Shown here: positions 23,615-35,345 of the stretch, piece by piece | Numbering within the stretch: the first letter of the stretch is position 1 | Layout of the letters: each line of letters begins with the position of its first letter | NCBI GenBank assembly: GCA_017591395.1 | Contig: WEDG01001047.1 | Coordinates: forward strand, 124,001-188,000 | DNA length: 64,000 nucleotides | Source: Schistocephalus solidus | Lineage: Eukaryota > Platyhelminthes > Cestoda > Diphyllobothriidea > Diphyllobothriidae | Direction of reading: 5' to 3' | Translations under genes and position numbers: made by a program | The notes under the pieces: generated by a model | What the model saw: only the letters and a program-made list of their open reading frames with translations | Databases searched by the model: none | What the model was told of the DNA's origin: nothing

Positions 23615-24390
23615 TGTGAAGTTATGGAGGTAACCGTTGAGAAGTACTTTGCATTTGGAGAGTCACGTCCTCCTAGCTAACACCCAATACGGCTTTCACG
23701 AAGTAAGATTGTGTCTGAAGAACCTGATGGAATCCACCTAGAGAAGAGTCTTTGACGAACCACCCATATTTACTATAAAGACTCTCGCTAGAGTGTTTAC
23801 CCCTAAGCTCCTCGAGAAGTTGACAGTAATGGATATCAGAAACAAACTTTTATACGTCAGATATACGATAGACCGGACTGACAACGTAGGTATTAACACA
23901 AATTTCACAATAAGACTATTTACCAGAAAACCCACGGGGAACACTGCGGTCCCACTGATGAGCCGAACCCTTATCATCAGTCCTGCAGCGGCAGAATATC
24001 GGCAAAACACGTGTCTGGGCATTCAGCCAGTTCCTGTGCTGTAACCTACGGATACATCCCTGGCTGCTTGCTGGCAGTTTCTGAACGTTACTCGATTACA
24101 TCGTTATGGCTGATGGAATTCGGCGCAAATATTCACATAAACCTTCGACCTGAGCGATAAAGTTCGGAAGAGATTACTAACAACAAACTTCTGATGCAGG
24201 AATGAATACCGTTAAAGACAGGGTGACAGAGACGGTCGTTTCTGGTCGGACTCAGCTGCCACACCCGTCCCGGTGCTTGGACGGTGTGAAATCCCGAGTT
24301 TACGTAGCTTAACCACGATCCTTCTGATGCTGCAATTCACAGAGAGCCTCTGAAAAACTTGACAAACAATTCAGCTGCACCAAGCAGATA
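23615..24390. other. No recognised gene or element
   Basis: Short ORFs only; no motif, terminal repeat or splice pattern that I can support. Confidence 0.4.
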
Positions 24391-24479
24391 ACGTAACTAC
24401 GTGCTGCTCTCACTGTCATTAAGTCCATCTGTCCCAACATCCGTTTTTCCTGATTTTCTTTGGTGTCCGAATTCCAATT

Positions 24480-24740
24480 TGGTCTCATGCAGGTTGTGAA
24501 TGCTCATGTGACCGCCTCTATCTGGTACCCAACTCTCACCTGTAGCTGGGCTCTGCCAAGCGGCCACACCACGAGCAACTGCCACGACCGGCGGGCTAAA
24601 CCAGGTGAGGGTCTCCGGGGTTGTGTGTGCCTCCACAACCGGTATGCACGACTCCCGAACTTCCCACTACCTCCCCCCACTCAAAAAGTCCTACGGTGGA
24701 GGCGACAGCAACCCCGTAGGCGGCCCAGGCTAACTCGGGT
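24480..24740 (-). repeat. Dispersed repeat, copy 2
   Basis: Inverted copy of the repeat at 60-330, sharing the GTAGGACTTTTTGAGTGGGG and CCTGGTTTAGCCCGC blocks. It may continue leftward to about 24390. No coding content was recognised. Confidence 0.45.
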
Positions 24741-24892
24741 CGTTCTCCCACTACAACAAAACCGTGACCCATAGTGGAGTTTGGCAGCCGCCTGGGATGT
24801 CCGAGCAGCCCTTTGGGTTTAAACTGAGATACAGTAGACTGCCTATCTCATGAGATGTCAAGCGAAATAGTTTTGACAAAATATTTAATTCA

Positions 24893-25110
24893 TGCCAGGA
24901 TGCCAACTTTTGAACGAGCTTCTTTCTGACCAGCTGCAAAATCTAAATTCTTAAAAAATGGCTACTTAACTAGTAAGAATTTTTCTCGTTGATTTTCAAT
25001 CGCCCTATAAATCCAAACATAGTATGTAAACATTATGCCTAAAATAGTCGTTCTTATACTCATTTAATCAAAAATTACATTTTCTTCGAATTTTATACTT
25101 AAAGAAATTA
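24893..25110. mobile_element. Second copy of the foldback MITE family, degraded
   Basis: The left arm (TGAACGAGCTTCTTTCTG followed by CTGCAAAAT) and the AT-rich interior parallel 8640-8830, including CCCTATAAATCCAAA and AAATTACATTTTCTTC. The right arm is weak. The flank just to the left (24830-24870, CTATCTCATGAGATGTCAA) also resembles the flank at 8378-8400, so the repeat may be longer than the foldback part. Confidence 0.5.
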
Positions 25111-25114
25111 TAGC

Positions 25115-25867
25115 TTTCCGTCTTAAAAAACTTTTACAATTACCGGATAATTTGAGTCCTGATCTGTTGTTATACATACATTTACGGTTTCCAAACCACA
25201 TGCTGTATACATTCCTTGCGAGAAAAATCACTCATTTCTCTACGCTTTGCGTTGTATGTGAACCATATTTATAGTTTAGAAGTAGCATTAATAAATGTTT
25301 AGGTGCGATGCTTTATGAACGAGCATTTCACGGTCTTAAAAAATCTCAGACTTAAAAACTGTAACAAATGGTTGTGTAATACCACCTCGTAAACACAGGA
25401 TCGAGTTAAATGGAAATGGTGGTAAAAGGGTTTTTACAGTATGTTGAACTTTTTAACTACTATGAAAATTTAAGGAAAAAATTAGAAAATTTGTAATTCA
25501 TAAGCATTTTACTTAGGTACGTTGTTCAGTTTACGAAACAGTGTGAATTTTTAAGAAGGGTTTCATAGCAATTGTGTCACAAAATATCTAGCGAATCGAT
25601 GGGAACCGCCAACCGACTCATTTGCCAAAACTGTAACCTATCGGCAATGGCTTTTAATTCCAAGAATCAACTCTACCTGTTAATCCTAAGCAAGAGTCAT
25701 TCATACTAAACATAGTAAGTCATACAGTAGCGCGTAGAACATAAATGCCTTAACCTCCCCTTAAAAACAAATCATATATAAAAACCTCCCTCCCAGTAAG
25801 CAAGAGGGCACAGCCTATGATCCTTACAGCACACGTTGTATGGTAAGTACTGACAAGACACAAAAAG
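25115..25867. other. AT-rich intergenic DNA
   Basis: A strongly AT-rich stretch left of the hAT element. No coding motifs and no clear repeat. Confidence 0.45.
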
Positions 25868-25875
25868 GTTTAGAT

Positions 25876-27102
25876 CAGGGAGTCGGCAAACTTTTCGGAC
25901 TTCTAGGCAGTTTCAGGAGGTCAAGAAGTCACACTAGGCCAGAAGAAACAAGGTATCCAAGGAAACGTTTATTATTCAAAAATACAGTACGATCGATGGG
26001 AAACATGATGTTGCATGCTCTTAGAGACAGATACAATATCAGGTTATAATGATGAGGAGTTCAGCAACAGAATGTCATTAAGAAGATTATCAGTGAGCTG
26101 AGAGCGCAGCTTGTTTTTACAAAACTTCATTTTGGAGAACAGCTGCTCGCACGAATAAGAGCTGCCAAACATTGCGATCACACGCTTGGCACGGGCTAAC
26201 AACATTGGAAACTGAGCATGTGGCAGCTGACGGTAGAAGTAACTGAGAGTATTGCAAGAAGTAAACTTGGACAAGAGAACGTCCGAAGCCTGCAGCTCAA
26301 TCAACTCCAATTGCAAATCAAAGGGGGCATCATCATAGGGAAAGTCAAAATGAGTGCTGACAATCTTGAACTTTTGCGAATGAGAACGCACATCAGGGAA
26401 GCGCGAAGAGAATTGATTCCGAAGGGTTGACAGAACACTGATGCATTCTTTGGTGTCAACGAGGGCTGCATCACACTGGGTGAGGTGCGGGAAACGGACA
26501 TAGTCGCCCTTATACAGCTGTTTATCCCATAGAATCAGCTTTGCTTCGAATGCCCGCACGTGGGCTTCCATGTACGTGATGAGCACCTCACGTCCTTGAA
26601 GCTTCAGGTTAAGAATAAATCGTCAGTCCATTCGGGGTTGAAGGTACGACGTTCGAGGTCAACCTTCCGGAGACTGGTAGCTGCACGTTGCTTCTGCCCT
26701 TTAGGCATAGTAATTGGGGTTACTGTGCGGGAACTCGATGTCTGTAATATGACCATGAAATAAAATTGGTTCGAACGTCACAGCACATACACGTGCGCAA
26801 AACACACGCCTTGAACCCGGTAACAGGTGAATGAACCCCAGACCAGAGAGTGGACTGATTTTCAACACAACATTTATCATTTCTCCCCGGTCAGGCGCTT
26901 CTGTTTCATACAAGCGCCTGACATCAGTTCTAAAATAAACACGAGCCACAGCTTGAGCTGCAATCAGCAGTAATGAAGGGAAACAAAACCGCGACAATTC
27001 AATTAGGCCGGATCCAACAATAATTAACTAGGGGGCGTTAGGCCGGACTGGAATACTAGCTAGGCCGTATCTGGCCTAAAGGCCGGAGTTTGCCGACCTC
27101 TG
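25876..27102 (-). mobile_element. hAT DNA transposon, internally deleted, with TIRs and 8-bp TSD
   Basis: Seen: the left end CAGGGAGTCGGCAAACTT and the right end (reverse complement) CAGAGGTCGGCAAACTCC form imperfect terminal inverted repeats of about 17 bp. The element is flanked on both sides by GTTTAGAT (25868-25875 and 27103-27110), a perfect 8-bp target duplication as expected for hAT. Inside, on the - strand, is the remnant of a GTF2IRD2/ZBED-like transposase. AGGCCGG-type motifs recur near the right end (27004, 27041, 27073). Inferred: a non-autonomous, fairly recent insertion, since the duplication is still identical. Confidence 0.9.
26044..26708 (-). pseudogene. hAT transposase remnant: N-terminal stub joined to C-terminal third
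   Basis: The ATG at 26708 begins MPKGQKQRAATS and reaches FNPEWTDDLFLT, the start of the BED/TTF-type zinc-finger region in GTF2IRD2-like hAT transposases. It meets TGA at 26606-26604. In another frame the sequence goes straight on as LNLKLQGREVLITYMEAHV, then DFPYDD and LARAKRVIAMFGSSYSCEQL to the stop at 26044. That last block is the hAT dimerisation domain. The zinc finger, most of the RNase-H-like fold and its catalytic acids are therefore deleted at about 26605-26612. The product cannot be an active transposase. Confidence 0.82.
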
Positions 27103-27110
27103 GTTTAGAT

Positions 27111-28175
27111 AGTCGTTTTGAAAAAGTAAGTAATTAATGGCGTACGCGTTCGACAATGGAAAGTGTTTGGAGATGCCGAAGAGAGTCTAACTCGCAAAGG
27201 GTCGGTTCCCGTATCTATAAAATGATAAACTAAAAAAGTCCTACTAAAAAACTATAGTAGGTTGTTATGGATATTAAACCCAGTGGTTCACACGGCCCAA
27301 CTTTACCCTGGAAACTTCTTTAAAACTGCTAGATGCACTTGCGTCAAGAATACACGTTGAAGAACACGTTAGTTGCTATAAAATGAGTAAAAGGACGAAT
27401 ATTTGAGATATCAATTGAGATGAATGCTCGCATTCCACATGTGCGTTTAAGTAAAGGAGAAGGTGGCTATTCGCTCACCGGAATCATTGTCTTATTCATC
27501 TGAGCTTTCGAACACTTACCGGTGTTCTGCGCATTCGCATAATGACTGGCGCCACTTCTGTTTAATTGACCCCTATCCCCTATAATAATTACTTTTAAGT
27601 CGCCACTTTTATCGCTGGCGATGGACTCTAGTGAGTGTTCGCAAGCATAGATAAATCAACGCGTGATTCCGGCGAGCGAACAGCCTTCTTCTTTAATTAT
27701 TTGACGCATGTTGTCTATGAAATGTATTCGAATTTATAATGGCATCGAAAATCGACGAGAAAAATGCATACCCTTACAATAGCCATTTTTACAGATTTTA
27801 TCTTTTTTCCAGGCGGTCCGAAATAAGCTAGTTCAACAGCCGGGATTCGGGCATGACTGAAATATAGTGGGGTAAGTCTGCAAGATATTAAATATTAGAA
27901 CGATACTTAAGTTATTTTTTTCAAATCAAAAACCCATTTAAGAATTTCGGTTGACAGTTAATGAGATATGCCATCGAGTGCATGCTTGTTAGTAACTAAA
28001 ATGGAAGGAATTGAGGCTAGACATAAGATGGAGGCCAGTGGGGGTCGGCAGCCAGTTATAAGAATTAAGTGTTGGGAAACCAGTACTGGGATGGAGGTTA
28101 AAGGAGTAAGAACGAAGCAAGTAAGAACTAGTGACAGGATAAATAATTTTTCGGTTAAAGGTGTGCTTCTGCTTC
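27111..28175. other. Intergenic DNA without recognised features
   Basis: Both strands read; only short motif-free ORFs. Confidence 0.45.
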
Positions 28176-28179
28176 CCGA

Positions 28180-28640
28180 AGTGACGTTCCGTTCAGATGG
28201 TCGGTGCGCGATTATAGTACCTGGTTTCGACTTCTAAGACGCAACGTGGCACATTTGCTTCGGTTAGAAGAGAAGAGCCATCTGTGAGACCACTCGTCCA
28301 TTCGGTGAAGCTTGTCCTGAAATTCGGCTCCGTTGGATGCACTGTGGATGAATTTCCAGTCCACTTTTTGTACACAATAACTAATAAACAAGAAAAATAG
28401 AGTCGGTCCCAATTGAACCTTCTGAGATTGCACGCTCCATAACTGTGCGCTTTGTTTGGTACTGCCCTACACAGACAACCCGGGAACGACCGATAAGGTC
28501 ATTCTGAATACATTCAAGAAGTCTGCCTGGGATACCTGTTTCTTTCAATTTTTACAGGAGACGCTAATGTGGAACACCATCAAAGGCCCTCCTGAAATCA
28601 ATGCAGGTGGTATGCGTAGTGTAAGAATGGGAAAATTGTT
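28180..28640 (-). mobile_element. L3 LINE fragment (RT palm region, degraded)
   Basis: In - sense it carries LGPTLFFLFISYCVQKVDWKF, then HSASNGAEFQDKLHRMDEWS and the CATLRLRSRNQV strand, aligning with the reverse transcriptase of the L3 copy at 39.5-44.1 kb. The block that should hold FADD between KVDWKF and the following helix is missing. A less clear upstream part reaches about 28620. Confidence 0.7.
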
Positions 28641-28644
28641 TGTC

Positions 28645-30425
28645 TTTTCTTAATATTTGCAGGCACGATCTCGGTGGGCGAAGATGGAATAAAGATCGAT
28701 AGGCGAAAATAGCTTTATTAAATTAGGACACTTTTTGCCATGGAACGACAGCTGCTTGGCATCCGCAACTATAAAGTTAAAGCCACACAAGTACAGGAAG
28801 CCTAGAAGAACATCAATCGGCGATATGAACCTGCAATAATTTTACTAAGAAGATAAAAGTCCTTTCCGATCTATCAAATATTCCACTAGCAATCAGGCGG
28901 ACGACCTAGGCAAGATGTTTTGAATTTTGAGCAGGAATATGAAAGATATTTCAGTCGAACATTTACAACGAACAGAAATAATGGATCCAAATTTCAGCAT
29001 AAGGCCTCGCAGTCAAACAGCGCAGGCCGATCGAGCTGTCTAGCCTTAACAACGGGTTGTGAATGACCATTAATACTTTGAGAATTTAACTTACTCTAGC
29101 AACTTTTAGATAAGTAAAGCGAGCGCTTTTGATGACCGGTCACTTCTACTCTTAGCTCATCTCTAATTAAGCCAGAAGTATGTAAAAACGTAGTTCTACG
29201 AGACTTGATCACTGTCGAGGTATACACGGTTGATAGCAGTTAGAAGGTCCAAGATGCGGACCTCAGCTTACAAACAACGATCGGCTAGGTACAAGCTAAC
29301 AGAACTCCAAAGTAACTTGCAATCGAGATTTCTTAAAAAAACATGTTTTTGCAGAATTTTTTTGAAAAAATGTTTAACAATTCTTCAAATCTCGTAGTAA
29401 AATCCTACTTTAAAATGTCAATCACTTCGAATTAAAACCCAAGCAGCCTTGATCTTGACATATCGCGAGATCATGCAATTTGTCCCTTGCGCATACTCGG
29501 TAAGCCGTCCTTTCTAAAAATTGCCTGTCCTATGTCACGCGATGCAGTAGATGCTGCGTTGGGAATTGTGTCGTGCACTTACATGGACTGATTATGGTTG
29601 CAGTTTACCATTCTCAAGGCATGCATGATACGTAAGATATAAGTAAGGGTAGTACGATAGTCCACCTTTTCAAAGAGCGTACTCGCGACTACAAATCGAG
29701 ATTGTAGATGGGAACGAAGAAGAAGGAAGCCTCCTCACGCATTTTTCCGGAGGTTGTGATCAGACGTGCCTATTGCGTTGACTGCCACGCAGTGACCAAG
29801 TTTAGCCATATTTGTAAAGTAGGGTCAAATGCGGCTCACGTACTCGCGACTACTCATTGCCTTTAAACCACTGTTTTACAGTGTTCGGATGACATCAAGT
29901 GTGCAGTTGTCAAGTTACCTCAATTATTGCGCGTGTTTACTTCTTTTCGTAGGATATTGTTTATGTTATATCGTTGTTCTGGGAACCCTTTCCGATTACC
30001 CTAAGTCTAGACATTCGAATACATTAAATTTCAGAAACCATTTGGCGGACCACACAGCCAATTTATCGGAGTTTTCTTGTAGTTTCTGTGTCGGCAGCGC
30101 ACGTAATTGGATTTTAAATTGTTATACTGACAGCATATATGATGGTATCACTTTAAAGATCCACGGGTAGTCGTTTTGATAAATGAAGACAAGATACGTT
30201 ATATACCCAGCCCTTCAACACCTTGTCGATTTTAAAGTTGCCATTGTTTATGCAGTTTGCTAAATGCTAGCCTTAGAATAGGTGACATCCCGACTGACCG
30301 GATACCAGTTCTATCCAATTTTCAAACAAAATATTTAGGTAGCCGGCTGTGAAATTCTATCCAGTTAGACTTAATAGTGTGCTTCGGTATATTGGTTACA
30401 TTGCAGTTTATTAATGAAGCCAATA
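28645..30425. other. Intergenic DNA with one unassigned hydrophobic ORF
   Basis: The only sizeable open frame is 29829-30170 (+, 113 codons), with a hydrophobic stretch (CACLLLFVGYCLCYIVVLG) that could be a membrane segment. It has no family match that I recognise and no clear partner exons. The rest shows nothing. Confidence 0.35.
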
Positions 30426-30429
30426 GACG

Positions 30430-31265
30430 GCGCCATTGAAAACCTTCGTGGACCTAACAAAAGTCTTCGACGCAGTGAATCGCGAAGGACTATGGAAAAT
30501 CCTGCCGAAATTCGGCTTTCCTAGGCGATTAACGTACGTGTTGCGTTAGCTCCATGACGAGATGATGGCGCGCGTCACTCACAACGGGACCGTCTCCAAA
30601 GCATTTTCAGTTGCAAGCGGAGTGAAACAGGGATGCATAATGGCTCCCACCCTCTTCATTCTCATGTACTCTGCCATGTCGATGGACACTTACCACGATG
30701 AGCACCCTGGGATACGCCTCACCATTAGGACCGACAAGCACCTTTTTAAATAATTGATACACGCAGGCCTCACAGCATGTTTCTACGACTTAATCTTCGC
30801 GGACGAATGCGCACCCAATACCGCGACGTAAGAGGACATTTAAAGGAGCACCGACCTCTTTGCTGCCATCTGCCTCAACTTTTGGCTGACCATCAATGCG
30901 GAAAAAACGATGTGCATGCAACAAACGCCGTCAAACACAGCCTACAACGCTCTCTGCATCTACGTTAACGGTATCCAACTACAAAACGTGGACGACTTCG
31001 CTTATTTAGGCAGCATGCTTTCCCTCAGCATCAAAAGTCAACGAAGAAATGGTCCATTGTATCTACGAAACCAACCAGGTCTTCGCTCGGCTACAGAATT
31101 CCGTGTGAAATTGCCCTATTTTTCTTCTCAACACAAAACTCAAGGTGTACAAAGCTGTCACCTTGACGACGGTGTTGTATGGAGCAGAGACCTAGACCGT
31201 CTACTTCAACAAAGCCAGGAAAGTGCATTACTTCCATTTCAGCTGCCTAGACCGAGAGTGCGGTA
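30430..31265 (+). mobile_element. L1 LINE fragment, RT half
   Basis: Starts at TFVDLTKVFDAVNREGLWKI, then MMARVTHNGTVSKAFSVASG and VKQGCIMAPTLF, a frame-broken LIFADECA catalytic region, VNGIQLQNVDDFAYLGSML, and a degraded YGAET-type block. Several stops and frame changes. It ends just before a separate piece of the same LINE that starts with its endonuclease. Confidence 0.75.
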
Positions 31266-31309
31266 GATGGGGCATAAAAACCCATTACTGACCCTACACC
31301 TGTCTCTTC

Positions 31310-34000
31310 TAGAACCCCTTTTCGCCGCCATAATCCGCGCCTACGCCGTCCCCCTCCCCAAATGACGACTACAGACGAGCCGACGAACAAATTCTACGAG
31401 GATTTGCATGCCCTCTTGACATCGGTACCCAAAGTGGACAAACTGGTCGTCCTTGGCGACATCAATGCCCGCGGCAGCTGTAACGAAAATGCCCTCCTTA
31501 TGCGAACCTGCGCGGAACTTCGCCTCGTGCTTACTAACACCTCCAGCCTTCTGACGCGGCAGAATGCAACGTGGATGCACCCCCAGATCGTGCCACTGGC
31601 AGCGGCTGGACTATGTTTCTCTCGGAGGCGCGATGGATAGGACGTGCTGCTGATCAAGGCGATATGTGACGCTGAAGAACACAAGGTACGGGACCACCAG
31701 GTAAGTTAAATATTCTTGCGTTAAATTTGCCTGCTTAACGTTTGATTTCATCAACCAATTAGCCCACACTGGAGGATCTGCAGGCTCCAGATCAAAACGC
31801 CAACTGGGAGACATGATAGTACTTACTGCGGGACGCCATCCACACGACCACATGGATGTCCTCGGACGCGAACGTCATCAAAATCAGGGCTGGTTTGGTG
31901 ACAACGACGTTGATATCAGCAATCTACTTGCCAAAACGCACCGATTACACAAAGTCTACATGGACTGCCGGACCGACGCCAACAAAACAGCCCTCTTTAG
32001 CAGCTGTCGGCTTGTACAGTAACGGCTGTGGGAGATGCTGGACGCCTGGATGGCCCGAAAGGCTGAGGAAATCCAAGGGTACGCGGATAGAAACGAAAAA
32101 CTTATTCAAAGCCATCTACGATCCAGAATCCTCAACGTCCACGCTACGCTGAAGCAACGGCAATTGCGATGGAGCAGCCACCTTGTAAGAACGAAGGACG
32201 AGCGATTACCGAATCGACTCTTGTCCGGAGATGTCGCTATGGGTGTTCGCCAACAGAGGACAAAAACGACGCTACAAGGACACCGAAGAATTGCCTGAAG
32301 CATCCGCAAATCAAACCGGCGACCTTGCCCAGGGCCTACCGTCCCGGAGAAGCGCAGCGAAGACCGGTGCAGCAATATACGAAACCAACCGGATTGCCAA
32401 TGTCAAGGCCAAAAAGCCATCTCGCACGTCACAAGTGCATCAAATCCCGACCGATAATGCCTAAGCTCTCCCGACATGCCCATGCTGCTGACGCACCTCC
32501 GCGCGTGAATCGGCCTCTTCAGACATCTTTGGACGCACTGCAACAACAAGCTGGTATTCGGTATGGCGTTCAACCAAGTTGTATCCTGTTACCCATTCTG
32601 TTCAACTAAGGCATTTTTTTGGAAGGCCCTACACGCATGGGACGGTGTTGAGCTTGCACCCGGAGGCCAGCTGACTGATCTCGACTGCTCCAATTATATC
32701 GCCATACGAGCTTCATGCTTTGATCTGCAGTCCATAGTGTCACGGGTGAATGAAGTCGCTAAATCAGTCAGTTTGTCCATAAACACTGGGAAGACTAACG
32801 TGTTTGCGAGATGCATCTCTGCCCAGGCGAAAGCACCTCTCGAGATTGATGGCTGTCAAATTGAAGAGGTAGACGGTTTCAAATGCCTCGGGGCGAGGTT
32901 GCTGCCGAATTGACAGTAAGGATGACATTGTCTCCCGAATCGATGCTGCTCGTCGAGTTTTCTGAAACCTTAGAAAGTTCCTATGGACTCGACGCGAAAT
33001 TTTTACCGCCACGAAGATTCGCGTGTACTATGTATCCATGTGGCTTGTCCTTCTATATGGTTGCGAATGCTGGGCTATGCGCGTGGAAGGTGAGCAAAAA
33101 CTGGAGGTATTTGACCACCACTGCTTGAGAATCAACCTTAGATTGAAGTACACCGACTTAGTTTCAATGAGACAGTCCGTACTCGCTGCGACAACATCAC
33201 ATAGATATTCCAAGTCATCCAAGAACGACAACTGAGGTGATTTGGGCATTTTCTTCGTCACCCACCTGACGAGCTCTGTGTTACTGTCCGGCCCCACTAC
33301 CCAACTGGAGGCGTCGAATAGAGGTCAGCTCAAAACCTGGCTCGACACTGTTCGTGAGGACAGGGAAATCATTCTTGTACCCCCGGTATTCAGCCTCCAT
33401 TGTTTGTGGAGATAGTGGAATAAGCTGTCCAGGTCCGCTGCCATGGCTCTTCACACGTGAAGAGGCACAATCTGTAGCATCATTGAGGCCGGCTAGATCA
33501 GGCATGATCGCAGCCGTAATAAGTACAATTAAGCACAATCCGACAGCATCACCTTCTGCATCCCTGAACATCCCTATTGTCACCCCGACCTCAAACCCCA
33601 CGGCGTCAACGACGACGATCACCTCCGCCACCGTGGACCACACTGCCGATGCCCCGCCATAATCGCCGTGTCCATCACTGCGACAACCACAGCTGACACC
33701 ACTTCCCGTACGCCCACCAACACTGAGACCACCTCCGACGTCCCGGCACCTGCGACCTTCACCATCACCACCAGCACCAGCAATGAGGACTCGATCCTAA
33801 CCTTTACTCATTGCAACCGTACAGTCACCTCACGCATCGGCCTAGCCGGTCACTTGCGAAGCAATCAAACTTTGACCGGTACACTTGTGCTCGGAGACCC
33901 GAAATACACTCGCCGCATTCACCTCCACTTCCCACAATGAACACGCACATACACTCATCGCATATGCGTCTCCATGAAAACCTGCGATAGAACACCGCCG
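31310..34000 (+). mobile_element. L1 LINE copy with internal RT deletion and a nested LINE
   Basis: The order is: APE endonuclease ([30 protein letters not shown] with the GD-N motif, [12 protein letters not shown]) at 31330-31720; linker GRERHQNQGWFGDNDVDISN and KAEEIQGYADRNEK (31860-32100); a jump over the whole RT core to LKQRQLRWSSHLVRTKDERL (32140-32240); the first finger (PTCPCC, then a frame-shifted GLFRHLWTHC at 32465-32545); the nested L2 piece; and the second finger region resuming about 33530 with a Thr/Ser-rich linker, FTHCNRTVTSRIGLAGHLRS and TRRIHLHFPQ. The copy is dead. Confidence 0.75.
32546..33525 (+). mobile_element. L2: second LINE family, RT C-terminal fragment nested in L1
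   Basis: Carries GIRYGVQPSCILLPILFN, the FADD-equivalent replaced by LDCSNYIAIRA, VNEVAKSVSLSINTGKTNVF, IEEVDGFKCLGARLLPN, a VLLYGCECWAMRVEGEQKLE block, FDHHCLRINLRLKYTD and LKTWLDTVREDREI. The order matches the palm-to-C-terminal part of another flatworm LINE type distinct from L1. The catalytic aspartates are lost. The L1 finger and linker sequences continue on both sides, so this piece sits inside L1. Confidence 0.72.
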
Positions 34001-34169
34001 GCTATACCACACCACCGCTTCCCTCCTCACCAGCGCCTACATCAGGCAATGCATGCTGGCAAATAACACCTCTCACGTAAGTGGGAAGTGTGTTCTTCAG
34101 TTCCTTCTCCATGTGGCTCCTCTGCTGCATGTGTGATCCGAGGCTGAAATTATCACGGTGCACTTTGCG

Positions 34170-34460
34170 CTGAGGCTTGGAAGTTTGCCAACTGACGACT
34201 GAAGGCAGGCCTTGCACTCAGCCCAAAGTGTTTGTATGGAGTGACCGTCTGGTAGTCTGAGAGTTAGGCTGCAATGGCTCCTTCTTAATGTGGCTTTTAT
34301 GGCACCCCCACTCCGTGGAATCCAAGCAATGTGTGGCGGCACGCCTAGGTGCGGCTCCGGCCACGCCAGCAATCTGCTCCCTGTCTCGCCTCCAGCCTTC
34401 TTGATTTTGCCGTGACACTGGGCCCAGGTGGGGGAGAGGGAGATGCAACGGAAGGCTACA
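34170..34460 (+). repeat. R1 dispersed repeat, plus copy
   Basis: GAGGCTTGGAAGTTTGCCAAC, CTTCTTAATGTGGCTTTTATG, CGGCTCCGGCCACGCCAGC and GACACTGGGCCCAGGTGGG appear in R1 order. As at 21.3 kb it lies just downstream of an L1 finger region in sense orientation. Confidence 0.62.
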
Positions 34461-34479
34461 ACTCATTCAAGCGCAAATT

Positions 34480-35175
34480 TCTATCCATGCGCCACCATGC
34501 TGTAGAGCATGGTGAAAGCCTGGTGAATTTTGCGGGGACAGATTTTGTCGGACACGGCGCAGAAGGACTCTCTAGTTTTGTCAGTCACTGCGACCGCATG
34601 TACACTTGGTCAAACAAAAGTGGGAAATACCGGGAAAAGCTTGTGCGAAATTGAACCGGAAATGAAAGGTTGAATAAGTTACATAAGGAAGGGATTGTTA
34701 CACCCCAATATTGTAAGGTTATGAAAGAATCAAGATAAGACATAGTAGTGCAAAACATATAGCAGACAAGGTAAAAATGAAATTAAAGATGCAATACGGC
34801 ACATGGGGACAAACAGGTTCCCTGATCAGATCGGAAATGAAAATCCCGGTGTGATACACAAGACAAAAAACATATATATGACAGAGCTTTGGAGCTTAAC
34901 GAACGCAGTGTAAGTTCCAAGTAGGGTCCGTGCTACAGTTCAACCCTCGCGAACTATGATGCCCACTGTATGTACCCACGGTATGGCGGGTGCAGGACGG
35001 AGACTTGAACGTGAATTAGTTTATGGCGATTGCAGATTAACACAAAATCTGACACACAGTCGGGACGACCGGAGACCAGTTTGAGCGCACTGGCTGATAA
35101 AACGAAAAAACCCGCTTACGCGTGTAAAACTCGACGAAAAGGTTTCAATGGGAACAGCAAGTGGTCGGTTTGCAG
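34480..35175. other. No recognised gene
   Basis: Motif-free on both strands; it may be the diverged remainder of the L1/R1 3' region. Confidence 0.35.
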
Positions 35176-35179
35176 TACA

Positions 35180-35345
35180 TCTGGGTGAGAGTTTCATGGA
35201 GGCCACAATAAGAGGCAGTCATTTCAGCCTGAATCAAGGTATTGGGTGAGGACTGAGTTCACCCGTCAGTTAACAGCCTTCCAAGCCACGACTTTTGGCA
35301 CATCTGATAGTTCCAAGACGCGTCAGATTATTTGTAGGGAGGAAA
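35180..35345 (-). repeat. R1 dispersed repeat, minus fragment
   Basis: On the - strand: ACGCGTCTTGGAACTATCAG, GTCGTGGCTTGGAAGGCTGTT and the TTATTGTGGCCTCCATGA block. A weaker relative follows at about 35580-35730. Confidence 0.55.

Noticed and set aside
26218..26763. Plus-strand ORFs across the hAT element
   Set aside because: They are shadows of the transposase remnant on the - strand.
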